Source: Paraburkholderia ginsengisoli NBRC 100965 (GTDB lineage Bacteria > Pseudomonadota > Gammaproteobacteria > Burkholderiales > Burkholderiaceae). From it: 64,000 nucleotides of DNA. The stretch's first letter is position 1. Each line of letters begins with the position of its first letter. Where the stretch lies: contig NZ_BBJF01000025.1 of NCBI RefSeq assembly GCF_000739735.1, positions 1 to 64,000 of the forward strand, in the 5' to 3' direction. Below the pieces are notes generated by a model. It had not been told where the DNA came from, searched no databases, and saw only the letters and a program-made list of their open reading frames with translations. The translations under genes were made by a program, and so were the position numbers. Shown piece by piece: positions 37,677 to 47,039 of the stretch.

Positions 37677-38516
37677 ATGAGCGATATCGTCATCGATACG
37701 CCTGCGTCGGCCACGACGATCGAGGCGGAACTGAACTACCTGGAATTCACCGGCGAGAGGCCCGTTTCCTACCAGTACGAGCCGCCGCCGGGTGTGCCGA
37801 AACGCAGCGGCGTGTACCGGCCGCATCGCGTGCGGATTGCGAATGCGCGCGTGGCGCCGCCGCCCGGCGCGTTGTCGCTCGACCGTAACGGCTTCGAATT
37901 GCATCGGCACGCGAGCGCCCTTAGCGATTTCTCCGACGCCGCATAAATCGAAGCGGTCTACTATGCGGAGGCCGAAGCGCTGCTCAAGCAGGCCACCGGC
38001 GCGCGGCGCGTGGTGGTGTTCGATCACACGCTGCGCGACGGCAAGCCCGAACGCGCCGAAGGCGTGCGCGAACCCGTCAAGTACATCCATAACGATCAGA
38101 CATTCGTGTCGGGGCCGCGCCGCGTGCGCGATCATCTGCCGGTGGGCGAGGCGGAGCGTCTGTTGCAAGGCCGCGTGGCGATCGTCAACCTGTGGCGGCC
38201 GATCGGCGAGACCGTGCAATCGTCGCCGCTCGCGCTGTGCGACTCGCGCAGCATCGCGCTCAACGATCTTGTCGCGTCGGATCTCGTCTATCCGGACAAG
38301 GTCGGCGAGACCTATGCACTCGTGTTCAATCCGCGGCACCGCTGGTACTACTTCCCGCACATGACGCCCGATGAATACCTGCTGCTGAAGATCTACGATT
38401 CTGCCGGCGATCCGATTGCGCGACTGAGCGCGCATTCGGCATTCGACGATCCGATGTCCCCAGCAGATGCGCCCGCGCGCCGAAGCATCGAATTGCGCTC
38501 GCTGCTGTTCTTCTGA
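37677..38516 (+). pseudogene. CmcJ/NvfI-family oxidoreductase gene interrupted by an in-frame TAA
   Basis: Starts at the ATG at 37677 with AGGAGG 8 bases upstream. It codes 89 residues to TAA at 37944-37946, then continues in the same frame (IEAVYYAEAEALLKQ...) to 38516. The combined product of about 278 residues is a full-length CmcJ/NvfI-type 2-oxoglutarate/Fe-type protein. It keeps VVVFDHTLRDG, the metal-site-like VKYIHNDQTFV, LALCDSRSI, RHRWYYFPHM and a terminal RSLLFF. A single base change explains the stop. No frameshift is needed. It is either a recent pseudogene, a sequencing error or suppressed. Downstream restart products would lack the N-domain. Confidence 0.8.
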
Positions 38517-38672
38517 ATTCACGCGCGCGCAGCGGGGCGGCGGCGGTGCGGTTGCAGTGTCGGCCGTTATGCGTTTGCCTGCTAAGCATAGTTAAAACGC
38601 TCGCTTATCCGTGCGGTTCGGCATTGCTACGATCGAAGTCTTATCGGATTGACCAGCCCGGAATATCGCCCC

Positions 38673-39698
38673 GTGACATTTTCTATCTTTCGTTTGCTCG
38701 CCCGTGCGGCGTTGACGTCAGTGCTCGTCGTGAGCGCTGCCCACGCGCAAACCGCCACGAATGCACCGACGCCGGTGAAACTGCGGATCGGCTACCAGAA
38801 GTCGTCGACGCTCATCACGGTCCTGAAAGCGCGCGGCTCGCTCGAACAGGCGCTCGCGCCGCTGGGCGTGAGCATCACGTGGAACGAGTTTGCCAGCGGC
38901 CTGCCGCTGACCGAGGCGCTCAATGCGGACGCGGTCGACTTCAGCGCCGACGTCGCCGATACCGTGCCCGTGTTCGCGCAAGCCGCGCATGCAAGGTTTG
39001 TGTACGTCGCGCAGGAAGCGCCGTCGCCTGGCGCGCAGGCCATTATCGTGAAACGCGACGGGCCGCTGCATGCGCTTGCCGATCTGAAGGACCGACGCAT
39101 CGCGGTGACCAAGGCCGCGGGCAGCCACTATCTGTTGCTGGCCGCACTCGCCAAAGCGGGCCTGACGCCGGCCGACGCGCGCATCAGCTATTTGACGCCC
39201 GCCGATGGACGCGCCGCGTTCGAGCGCGGCAGCGTGGATGCGTGGATCACGTGGGACCCGTATGTCGCATCGGTCGATAAAACGCCGGACGTGCGCATCC
39301 TTGCCAACGTCGAAGGGCTCGCGTCGTATCAGCGGTACTACCTCGCGTCGAGCAGTTTCGCGGCGGCGCATCCCGAGGTGATCAGCACGCTGTTTGCACA
39401 GTTGACATCGGCAGGGGAATGGGTTCGCGCTCATCCCGGCGATGCGGCCAGGTTGCTCGCGCCGATCTGGGGGCTAGACGCACCGACGATCGAACGTGCG
39501 AATGGTCGGCGCAGCTATGCGGTGCGTGCGGTGGATGCGCAGAATTTCGGCGAGCAGCAGAAGATCGCCGACACGTTCTATCGCGCAGGACTGTTGCCCG
39601 CGCCGGTCGATACGACGACGGCGCTACGCTGGAACTTCACGACGAAGCGGGCTGAAGCGGCGGGCAGTTCGACGACGGCGGCCGCGTCCGGAGGATGA
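38673..39698 (+). CDS. ABC binding protein, aliphatic sulfonate type (orphan)
   Basis: 341 residues from the GTG at 38673; the signal peptide FRLLARAALTSVLVVSAAHA then starts correctly. The mature part has VKLRIGYQKSSTLITVLKARGSLEQAL, SITWNEFASGLPLTEALNADAVDFSADVADTVP, GPLHALADLKDRRIAVTKAAGSHYLLLAAL and DAWITWDPYVA, a close fit to SsuA. No permease or ATPase is adjacent. It could feed the importer encoded at 30470-33170. It is convergent with the second FMN monooxygenase. Confidence 0.9.
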   Translation: MTFSIFRLLARAALTSVLVVSAAHAQTATNAPTPVKLRIGYQKSSTLITVLKARGSLEQALAPLGVSITWNEFASGLPLTEALNADAVDFSADVADTVPVFAQAAHARFVYVAQEAPSPGAQAIIVKRDGPLHALADLKDRRIAVTKAAGSHYLLLAALAKAGLTPADARISYLTPADGRAAFERGSVDAWITWDPYVASVDKTPDVRILANVEGLASYQRYYLASSSFAAAHPEVISTLFAQLTSAGEWVRAHPGDAARLLAPIWGLDAPTIERANGRRSYAVRAVDAQNFGEQQKIADTFYRAGLLPAPVDTTTALRWNFTTKRAEAAGSSTTAAASGG

Positions 39699-39719
39699 GT
39701 CGACGCAAGACACACACAC

Positions 39720-39746
39720 GGCCCGTGTCGATTCGAGCACCGGGCC
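39720..39746. terminator. Hairpin between convergent genes
   Basis: GGCCCGTG (39720-39727) pairs with CACCGGGCC (39738-39746) with one bulged base and a 10-base loop, between the binding protein stop (39698) and the monooxygenase stop (39824). No T-tract. Possibly bidirectional. Confidence 0.35.
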
Positions 39747-39823
39747 GGCGGTTCGCTTGCAGTTGAGAGCGAACCGGCGACGACCACCGTCAAGGCTCGC
39801 TCGCCAGAACGCCCGAAGCGCGT

Positions 39824-41263
39824 TCAGGCGTTCACCGTAAGCCCTGAGTCCGCACTCGCATGCGGGCTCACGGGACGTTGCAATCCAAAGTGATCGCGCA
39901 GCGTGCGTCCCTCGTATTCGCTGCGGAAAATGCCACGTTGCCGCAGAATCGGCACGACGCCATCGACGAAATCCTGCAAGCCGTCGGGCAACGCATCCGG
40001 CATCAGATTGAAGCCATCCGCCGCGCCGCCCTTGAACCACTGTTCGATATCGTCGGCAATCTGCTCAGGCGTGCCGACCACCACACGATGTCCGCCGCCG
40101 CCGGCCAGCGCTCGAATCAATTGACGCGCGGTGTAGCCGTGCGTCCGCGCTTGCGCAAGGGTCGCGTGAAAGAACGTGTGGTTGCCGTTGCCGCCACCCG
40201 GTAACGGCAGATCGTCGGGCAGGCGCTCGTCGAGCTTCAGCGTGTCGGCTGCCACGCCGAGCGTGCCGGCGAGCCGGTTGAGGCTGTAACTCCACGGAAT
40301 CAGATCGACCAGTTCGTCACGGCGACGCAAGGCTTCGGCCTCGGTCGCGCCGATGATCGTCGTCAGTCCCGGCAATACGCGAATCGCCTCCGGGCCCCGG
40401 CCGTAAGCCGCTGCGCGCGACTTCAGATCGCGCGCATATGCCGCCGATTCGTCGAACGACTGCGCGGCAGAGAACACCGCCTCCGCATGACGCGCGGCCA
40501 GTTCGCGACCGTCCGCCGAGCCGCCCGCCTGGATCAGCACCGGATGACCTTGCGTCGAACGCGGCAGATTCAATGCACCGGCGACGCTGAACCACTCGCC
40601 GCGATGCGCGACCGGATGCACCTTCGAGGTGTCGATAAAGCGTCCCGCCGCTTTGTCGCCGACTAACGCGTCGTCTTCCCAGCTGTCCCACAGCGCCTTC
40701 ACGAGCGACGTGAACTCGGCCGCGCGTGCATAACGTTCCGCATGCACGGGCACCGTATCGCGGCCGAAATTGCGGGCCGAGCCGAGATCGGCGGTCGTCA
40801 CCGCATTCCAGCCGGCGCGGCCGCCGCTGACGTGATCGAGCGTCGCGAACCGGCGCGCGATGTTATATGGCTCGTTGTAACTCGTCGACGCCGTGCCGAT
40901 CACGCCGATATGCGTCGTCGCCGCGGCGATGGCGGCGAGCAGCACGGTCGGCTCCAGTGCAGTGATCGGGCGGAAGTCGATCTGATCCGCGATCGACGCG
41001 TTGTCGGCGAGGAACACGGCGTCGAACTTCGCCGCCTCGGCGATCTGCGCGACGCGCACGTAGTGGGCGACGTCGATGAAGGCACGAGGATCGGCATCCG
41101 GAAGCCGCCATGCCGACGGCACGAACCCGGAGTGCAGGATGTTGACGTTCAGATGCAGGCGGCGGGGCGGGGAAGTATTCAACCGGGTCTCGCTGATAGA
41201 AATGAATTGGCCGGCGACGCGCCGGGCATAGTCGTTCGATGGTAAGGGGCGGGTCCGTGGCAT
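39824..41263 (-). CDS. FMN-dependent monooxygenase, NtaA/SnaA/DszA type (second copy)
   Basis: About 479 residues if started at MPRTRPLPSNDY (41263); an ATG at 41296 is possible and no start has a clear ribosome-binding site. Family features: LHLNVNILHSGFVPSAWRLPDA, EAAKFDAVFLADNAS, STSYNEPYNIARRFATLDHVSGGRAGWNAVT and FSVAGALNLPRSTQGHPVLIQAGGS. It parallels the monooxygenase at 29035-30411 but is clearly different in detail. It needs FMNH2 from a reductase encoded elsewhere. Substrate probably an organosulfur or aminopolycarboxylate compound. Confidence 0.87.
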   Translation of the reverse strand: MPRTRPLPSNDYARRVAGQFISISETRLNTSPPRRLHLNVNILHSGFVPSAWRLPDADPRAFIDVAHYVRVAQIAEAAKFDAVFLADNASIADQIDFRPITALEPTVLLAAIAAATTHIGVIGTASTSYNEPYNIARRFATLDHVSGGRAGWNAVTTADLGSARNFGRDTVPVHAERYARAAEFTSLVKALWDSWEDDALVGDKAAGRFIDTSKVHPVAHRGEWFSVAGALNLPRSTQGHPVLIQAGGSADGRELAARHAEAVFSAAQSFDESAAYARDLKSRAAAYGRGPEAIRVLPGLTTIIGATEAEALRRRDELVDLIPWSYSLNRLAGTLGVAADTLKLDERLPDDLPLPGGGNGNHTFFHATLAQARTHGYTARQLIRALAGGGGHRVVVGTPEQIADDIEQWFKGGAADGFNLMPDALPDGLQDFVDGVVPILRQRGIFRSEYEGRTLRDHFGLQRPVSPHASADSGLTVNA

Positions 41264-41488
41264 CGAAGCAAGAATTGGTGCTAACCATCTATTCATAGCT
41301 GCGTTAAGCGCCGGGAGTTGGGGCACAATGCCCAGAATCGCAGCGTCACCGGACCGTGCGAGTGTGCGTATGAGCAGTGGAGACCCTGATGCGCACGAGC
41401 TTTACCGATGGTCCTGACGCGCGCCGTGTTTATTACCGCAGAGTTGGCCCGGTTCAATTTCGACCTGCCGCGATCCGCCGAGAATGCA

Positions 41489-42622
41489 ATGAGCGATACC
41501 CCGCAGCCCCCGTTTTCCATTCTCTTCGTCGACGACGAGGAGATGTCGCGCAATCACTTCGCGCGCGCGATCCGCGCGGACTACAGCGTGCACGTCGCGC
41601 AGAGCGCGGACGAGGCGATCGATGTGCTGGGCCGTCACGGCGCGGAGATCGCCGTGCTGGTGACCGACTACCGGATGCCCGGCCGCGACGGCGACGACCT
41701 GCTGCGCCAGGTCGCGCACGAGTATCCGCAAATCGTGCGGATACTCGTGACCGCGTATGCCGACAAGGACATGCTGCTGCGCACGGTCAATACCGGCGAG
41801 GTCTTCCGCATCCTTGAAAAGCCGCTGCGCACGGAGAAGGTTCGCGAGGTGCTGCATCAGGCGATCGCACGCTACGCCGAGCGGGAAACGCGTCAACAGC
41901 GACTGCTGGCAATGGACGAGACGCTGGCGTTCCTCGCGCACGAGTTGAATACGCCGCTCGCGACGATCTCGCTGTTCGCGCGTTCCGTCGAAACGGACGT
42001 GGCCGAGCAATACGATCCGCAGCGTCAGCAGGAGATCGGTCACGCGGCGAGATCGATGCTGAACAACGCGCAGTATTGCCTGACGCTGATCTCGTCGTTC
42101 TGGGAGACGGTGCACCGGAGCGGCGGTCAGCAGTCCGTGTCGGAGGCCGGCATCCGCGAGGTCAGGGCGACGCGCCTGATCGCCACGCTGCTCGATACGT
42201 ACCCGTTCGTCGGGTCGCAGCGTGACGGGATCGACGTCGACGTGCGGGGCGATTTCGTCGTGCGGGCGATGCCCAATTGCGTGGCGCTCGTATTGTCGTC
42301 GCTACTGTCGAATGCGTTGCGCGCGCTGGAGGGCACGGCCGCGCCGTCGCTGCGCCTCGAAGTGGTGGACAGCCCCGAGCCGGAGATCCGCATGCGCGAC
42401 AACGGCCCCGGCATCGCGCCGGAGATCAAGGCGCGTCTGCTGCTCGACCCCGTCACGACTTACGCGGGCTCGGGCGGTCACGGGATGGGCATGATCTTTT
42501 GCAACCGCATCATGCAATCGTTCGGCGGCAACTTGCGGATCGACTCCGCGCTCGGCGAGGGGACCACGGTCACGATGGGCTTTCCCGCGCCGAAGGGGCG
42601 GTTGCAAAACGACGCGCAATGA
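41489..42622 (+). CDS. Response regulator with histidine-kinase-type output (PhcQ-like)
   Basis: 377 residues from MSDTPQPPFS at 41489. The N-terminal receiver domain has FVDDEE, the phospho-acceptor Asp60 in LVTDYRMPG and the Lys in LEKPLR. It is followed by a DHp-type helix with His151 in FLAHELNTPLATI and a HATPase with MRDNGPGIAPE and GHGMGMIFCNRIMQSFGG. No membrane segment or DNA-binding domain. A REC domain in front of a kinase core is the layout of PhcQ in the Ralstonia phc quorum-sensing system. It is convergent with the CqsS-like kinase gene, 40 bp apart, and is a candidate partner. Confidence 0.85.
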   Translation: MSDTPQPPFSILFVDDEEMSRNHFARAIRADYSVHVAQSADEAIDVLGRHGAEIAVLVTDYRMPGRDGDDLLRQVAHEYPQIVRILVTAYADKDMLLRTVNTGEVFRILEKPLRTEKVREVLHQAIARYAERETRQQRLLAMDETLAFLAHELNTPLATISLFARSVETDVAEQYDPQRQQEIGHAARSMLNNAQYCLTLISSFWETVHRSGGQQSVSEAGIREVRATRLIATLLDTYPFVGSQRDGIDVDVRGDFVVRAMPNCVALVLSSLLSNALRALEGTAAPSLRLEVVDSPEPEIRMRDNGPGIAPEIKARLLLDPVTTYAGSGGHGMGMIFCNRIMQSFGGNLRIDSALGEGTTVTMGFPAPKGRLQNDAQ

Positions 42623-42662
42623 AGCCGGCGCGTCGCTCATGCTGTGCTTGCAGCTCACGCAG

Positions 42663-45227
42663 CTAATCGCTCAGCACATCCCGATGATCGCGACGTGCTT
42701 TGGCCGACACGTAATACGCGTGCAGCGCGTCGGCTGAACGCCCGCTCAACATGCCGAGTTGCGCGAGCCAGTCGGGCTCGGTCGGCCATTCGCCGGCAAT
42801 CACACGCGGATAGAGTTGCCGCGTGAAGCGATGCAGCGCCTTTGCGCCGATATTGCCGCTCACGCCGAGCAGCACGTGCAACGCGCCGTGCGTCGTTTTG
42901 ATGTCGAGCGCGGCGACGCTGGTCGTGAGTCGCGTCACCAGCGCGCGAATCTGCTCGATGCCGTTGAGGAACGATTCGTCGAGCAGATCGAGCGCGACCA
43001 GTTCTTCGAGGTGCTCGTCGTCGAGCAGTTCGTCGTCCTGGATCGGCGCAAGCTGGTCGGCGGGGAGCGTCAACGTCGCCGGCGAAGGCTGTTCCGCCGC
43101 CGCGGCCGCCGCAGCCGCGGCGTCTGCTGCCTGTTGCGCCGCGAACTGCCTCGTCAGGCTCGCGTACAGCGAACCCGCCTGCACGGGTTTGATGATGACT
43201 TCGTTCATGCCGGCGGCGCGGCACGCGTGCACCGATTCGGTATCCGACTGGCTCGTCAACGCGATGATCGGCACGCCGGCATACGCGTCGGTCCGCGCGC
43301 GTATCGACGCGGCGGTGTCGATGCCGCTCATGCCCGGCATGTTCATGTCCATCAGGATCGCGTCGATCACGCCGTCTTTCTGCAAGCAGGCCAGCACGGC
43401 CTGTGCATGCCCGGCCTCCAGCACGGTCGCTCCGCAGCGCTCCAGATAGGCCTTGGCGACCAGTCTGCTGTACGTGTCGTCGTCGGCCACGAGGATCGCT
43501 TTGCCGGCGAAGTCGTCGGAGAGCTGGCTCAGATGATGCCGATTGCCGTTTTCGAAGAGCGCCTGCAACGCGCTGATCAACGCCTGCACGCCGGCCGACT
43601 TGCTGATGATTTCATCCATGCCGGCGCGGCGCGCATGCACACGCACCGCATTGCCGGGCTCCGCCGTGTACGCGGCGATCAGCACGCTGCGATTCGGGCA
43701 CGCGTGATCGGCGCGAATGCGTTCGGTGGCGGCATAGCCGTCGAGAACCGGCATGCTGATGTCCATCAGCACGAGATCGTACGGCGACGACTCACGCAGC
43801 GTCGTCAGCGCGAGCGCGCCGTTTTCCGCTTCGCTCACATAGGCGCCCGCCTTCGTCAGCGCGAGACGGGTTCGGGCCCGCTGACCGGCGTCGTCGTCGA
43901 CGATGAGGATGCGCTTGTCTTTGAAGACCGGCGCGGCGCGCTCGAAAATCCGGCGCTCGTAGTCGTCGACTTCGTCCTTCGACACGGGCGGGAAGCGCAG
44001 CGTGAACTCCGTGAAGCTGCCCACTTCCGCCTGGCAGGCAATGCTGCCGCCGAACGCACGCATGGCGCGTTGGCAATACGCGAGCCCGAGCCCCGTGCCG
44101 CCCGGATTGCCCGCCGAGCGAAACGGCTCGAACAGATGCGGCAGGATTTCGGGCGCAATGCCCGCGCCCGTATTGCGCACGATCACCGATTGCTGGTCGA
44201 CCGTGAGCGTCAGCGTCGCCTGCGGATGCATGGCGATGTGATACAGCGCGTTCTTGATCAGATTGAACAGCGTGAACAGATAAACCGTTTCGTCCACCTT
44301 GAAGACGAAATCTTCCTTCACCACGAGGCGGACTCTGGCGCGCGCCTTGTCGTCGTCGAAGCCGTATTCTTCCAGCGCCTTACGCGTGGTCGCCGCCGCA
44401 TTCAGATAGATCAGCCGGTCCGGGCGGATCGGCTTGGCGCTTACTTCGTCCAGCGTCATCGCGATGATGCGCAGGCCGCGCTCGATCGACAACTGGCCAT
44501 GCGCGAGATGGCCGTACAGCGACGCGGCGCTTTCATGCGACAACGCGGGCGCCGGATTGGCCCCGGTTGTGGCGGGCAGCGCGTCTTCGATGCGGTCCAG
44601 AACGTGCCGCAACTGGGCGAGCGGATTGCGCATCTCGTGCGCGATCGAACCCGCGAGCGCCTGCAAAGCGCGGTTTTTCTCGACGAAGATGCGGCCCTTG
44701 CTGATCGCGTGGCTGAAGGCCATGCTGCACAGAACGACCACCGGCATGACCGCGAGATTGGACCGGTCTTCCACGTCGAGCACGATTGGCACGGGCGACG
44801 TTGCGATTGCGGCCAGTGACCCGGACAAGGCACCAATGCCGATACAGGCCATCAGCAGAAACGGATTGTCGATACAAAGCGCCAGAATGAAGACCATCAT
44901 GACTTCGGTCATCATCCACATGGTGGAGAATGAATTCCTGACCGTAAGAAATGTGCAAACGAACGGCAATACGTAAATCAGCGCGCAATGCCAGTAAATC
45001 AGCAGGAAATGGTTGAACCGCTTTGGCCAGTACGCCTGAAAAAGCAATGGAATACAGACGAGCGCCGCGCTCAATCGGAGCAGAAGATTGTCGTATGGCT
45101 GCGGCAGGACATAGGTCCACACGAAGTAATAGATGGGATGGCACAGGAGGCCGAGTGCGCCGCCCCATCGAATTGCAAACCTGCTTCGTTCCAGCATATC
45201 CCGCATGCTCTCGCGCGATACCGCCAT
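42663..45227 (-). CDS. CqsS-type membrane sensor hybrid histidine kinase (HK-REC-REC-Hpt)
   Basis: 854 residues; GGAGG lies 6 bases before the ATG. The N-terminal 175 residues hold about six membrane helices with the CqsS/LqsS/PhcS sensor pattern: GLLCHPIYYFVWTYVLPQPYDN, LRLSAALVCIPLLFQAYWPKR. The DHp helix has His197 in SIAHEMRNPLAQL, and the HATPase has NTGAGIAPEILPHLFEPF and GGTGLGLAYC. Two receiver domains follow (VLMDISMPVLDG and ILMDMNMPGMSG). The C-terminal segment has the Hpt-type HVLLGVSGNIGA. It probably senses a membrane-permeable hydrophobic signal. It is 16 bp downstream of the acyl-reductase-like gene in one operon. Confidence 0.92.
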   Translation of the reverse strand: MAVSRESMRDMLERSRFAIRWGGALGLLCHPIYYFVWTYVLPQPYDNLLLRLSAALVCIPLLFQAYWPKRFNHFLLIYWHCALIYVLPFVCTFLTVRNSFSTMWMMTEVMMVFILALCIDNPFLLMACIGIGALSGSLAAIATSPVPIVLDVEDRSNLAVMPVVVLCSMAFSHAISKGRIFVEKNRALQALAGSIAHEMRNPLAQLRHVLDRIEDALPATTGANPAPALSHESAASLYGHLAHGQLSIERGLRIIAMTLDEVSAKPIRPDRLIYLNAAATTRKALEEYGFDDDKARARVRLVVKEDFVFKVDETVYLFTLFNLIKNALYHIAMHPQATLTLTVDQQSVIVRNTGAGIAPEILPHLFEPFRSAGNPGGTGLGLAYCQRAMRAFGGSIACQAEVGSFTEFTLRFPPVSKDEVDDYERRIFERAAPVFKDKRILIVDDDAGQRARTRLALTKAGAYVSEAENGALALTTLRESSPYDLVLMDISMPVLDGYAATERIRADHACPNRSVLIAAYTAEPGNAVRVHARRAGMDEIISKSAGVQALISALQALFENGNRHHLSQLSDDFAGKAILVADDDTYSRLVAKAYLERCGATVLEAGHAQAVLACLQKDGVIDAILMDMNMPGMSGIDTAASIRARTDAYAGVPIIALTSQSDTESVHACRAAGMNEVIIKPVQAGSLYASLTRQFAAQQAADAAAAAAAAAEQPSPATLTLPADQLAPIQDDELLDDEHLEELVALDLLDESFLNGIEQIRALVTRLTTSVAALDIKTTHGALHVLLGVSGNIGAKALHRFTRQLYPRVIAGEWPTEPDWLAQLGMLSGRSADALHAYYVSAKARRDHRDVLSD

Positions 45228-45243
45228 CAGGCCTCCGTTGACA

Positions 45244-46482
45244 TTACGACCCCATCAGTTCGGGGTTGCTGCGTTGTTGCGTTCCGAGGTTGATCGGCGA
45301 GCCGTTTTTCCGGTGGAAAGGACCGACCGAAAACCCGTACTTCTTCAGGAGACTGTGAGTATACGAGACCGACCACACGGGCGGGCTGCCGATGATGAAA
45401 TCGGAAGCGATCCCTTCCTGCCAGGCCGAATAGCCTTCGGCGAAACAGGTGTAGCAATCGCGGGCGGACGGCAGCCTGAAGGGGAAGGTGGTGTCGAGTC
45501 CGGCGGGACCACGGGCGAAGCACTCAATATATAGCGTCTCGTCGCGCGACGCGAGTTCGGCTTCGACGCTCGCCGCCCGCGGATGGGAGTCGTCGATCCA
45601 GAACTGCGCGCGCCGCAGGTCGGATGCGGTGAGGTAGGGCACGCTGGTGCTGCTCGCGAGGATCGCGCCGTCGAATTGCGGCAACGGGGTATCCGGGCTG
45701 AACGTATGCACCGACACCCGCGACTTGCCCAGCAGATCCGACGCCAGCAGTTCCTTGGCCTGCGCGGTGAGCAGGTTCACCTTGTCCGGCAGGTCGATCA
45801 GAATCAGCTCCTTCGGCGCGTCCTTGTAGAGCAGGTACTTAGCCACCGTCGTGCCGAGCTGGCCGGCCGCACCGAAGAGCGCGAGCCGGGACTTGCCGAA
45901 GTCGAGATCGAGTTCGGTACAGCAATGGATGGCCCAGTCCTTCAGCATTGCCGCCGTGGCCGCATGACCCGTGGTGATGTGCGGCGGCTTCGTATGTCGC
46001 GGCAGGGCGCCATAGTTGCAGGCATACGGCGTGGACGCACCCATCGCCACCATGTTCAGGCCGGCCTGTCTCGCCAGTTCCAGCGCCGGGAAGAATTGCG
46101 TTTCGCGGAATCGCTTGATGCCGCGCGGACTGCCGAGCCACATTTCAAGCGGCACCGGACAGGCGATATTCGCCCCAATGACCTGAGATCCCGAATAGAT
46201 AGGCGACGCAATAAAAGGTCTGGTGTTCCAAAGCTCCTCTTCAAACGCCGCATTTCTGTGTTTGACGTTATGAAAAGAAAATGAAAGCGTATCCCAGTCC
46301 GTCGCGTGAAACAGAAAGCCCACCCCGCCATGCCCCCCGGGCAGATTATCCCGGATCTGTTCCGGGTGATTGGTATGTTTTAGCGCCAGCGGCGCGCTAT
46401 TCAGATGCAAATTCAACGCGGCGTGCTGTTCGGGTTGGGTCGACACTTCCTTGAGAAGAGAAGTTTTCATTGGTGGTCCCAT
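45244..46482 (-). CDS. Acyl-ACP reductase-like protein, putative signal synthase
   Basis: 412 residues (ATG at 46482 or 46470; neither has a strong ribosome-binding site). It resembles cyanobacterial long-chain acyl-ACP reductase (AAR) along its length. Matches are VGFLFHATDW near the N-terminus, AGLNMVAMGA (140-149), the TTGHAATA block (170-177) and the dinucleotide loop FGAAGQLG (203-210). Others are LASSTSVPYLT and the CFAEG motif (Cys346), where cyanobacterial AAR has its catalytic Cys in CFAE, then KYGFSVGPF. AAR reduces acyl-ACP or acyl-CoA to fatty aldehyde with NADPH via a Cys thioester. It lies directly upstream of the CqsS-type sensor gene, so I infer it makes a fatty signal. Cytoplasmic or membrane-peripheral. 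Confidence 0.78.
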   Translation of the reverse strand: MGPPMKTSLLKEVSTQPEQHAALNLHLNSAPLALKHTNHPEQIRDNLPGGHGGVGFLFHATDWDTLSFSFHNVKHRNAAFEEELWNTRPFIASPIYSGSQVIGANIACPVPLEMWLGSPRGIKRFRETQFFPALELARQAGLNMVAMGASTPYACNYGALPRHTKPPHITTGHAATAAMLKDWAIHCCTELDLDFGKSRLALFGAAGQLGTTVAKYLLYKDAPKELILIDLPDKVNLLTAQAKELLASDLLGKSRVSVHTFSPDTPLPQFDGAILASSTSVPYLTASDLRRAQFWIDDSHPRAASVEAELASRDETLYIECFARGPAGLDTTFPFRLPSARDCYTCFAEGYSAWQEGIASDFIIGSPPVWSVSYTHSLLKKYGFSVGPFHRKNGSPINLGTQQRSNPELMGS

Positions 46483-47039
46483 TGGTTGAAATTACGCTGC
46501 AAAAACAGCGCAGTGTCGTCAGTCGAAAAATGACGGGCGATCTCAACTCTAGAGAAAAGTGGTGGTGTGTGCCCGTCTGTTCGTTTACACAGCATGAGTC
46601 GGCTGTCGAGTGAGCCTGTTCGTCGGAGTCGTTATCGATGAACTGGAATGCGGAGAGGAATCGACTAGACGCGGCGCGTCGGTGCTGTCGCCGGTCGGCA
46701 TTTTTTCCACATGCCGGAGACGGGACATGCGCCGCGATCAAATCGAGCGGCAGTGCGATTAAAACGGAATGCATGACCGGACAATCATGTGGGGGTCCCG
46801 TTTGCGCGGACACGGAGGGCGGCGGCGAGATCCGCGTGTCCCACACTGTAATACCGACTCGACGCATTCGTCCGGGCTGGCACGGATTACGGGCGTTCGG
46901 CGGCGATCCCTGCCGCACATATGCGAAGGGCCGCTTCTTCTGGCGGCCCTTCGTTCGCGCACTCTCACTCATGTCGTCGCATTCGTGCTTCGACCGTTTC
47001 TTTTTTTACTGACCGGACGTCACCGCCGCCGTCACCCAC
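46483..47039. other. Intergenic region with hairpin, upstream of the acyl-reductase operon
   Basis: Contains the control region of the acyl-reductase/sensor operon (promoter not identified). It also holds a perfect 10-bp hairpin GAAGGGCCGC (46925-46934) / GCGGCCCTTC (46943-46952), probably terminating the phospholipase transcript, although no T-tract follows. No convincing open frame. Confidence 0.5.

Noticed and set aside
42759-44819. 686-codon frame antisense to the hybrid kinase
   Set aside because: Arg/His/Ala-rich composition typical of antisense GC-rich frames; the kinase motifs on the other strand are intact.
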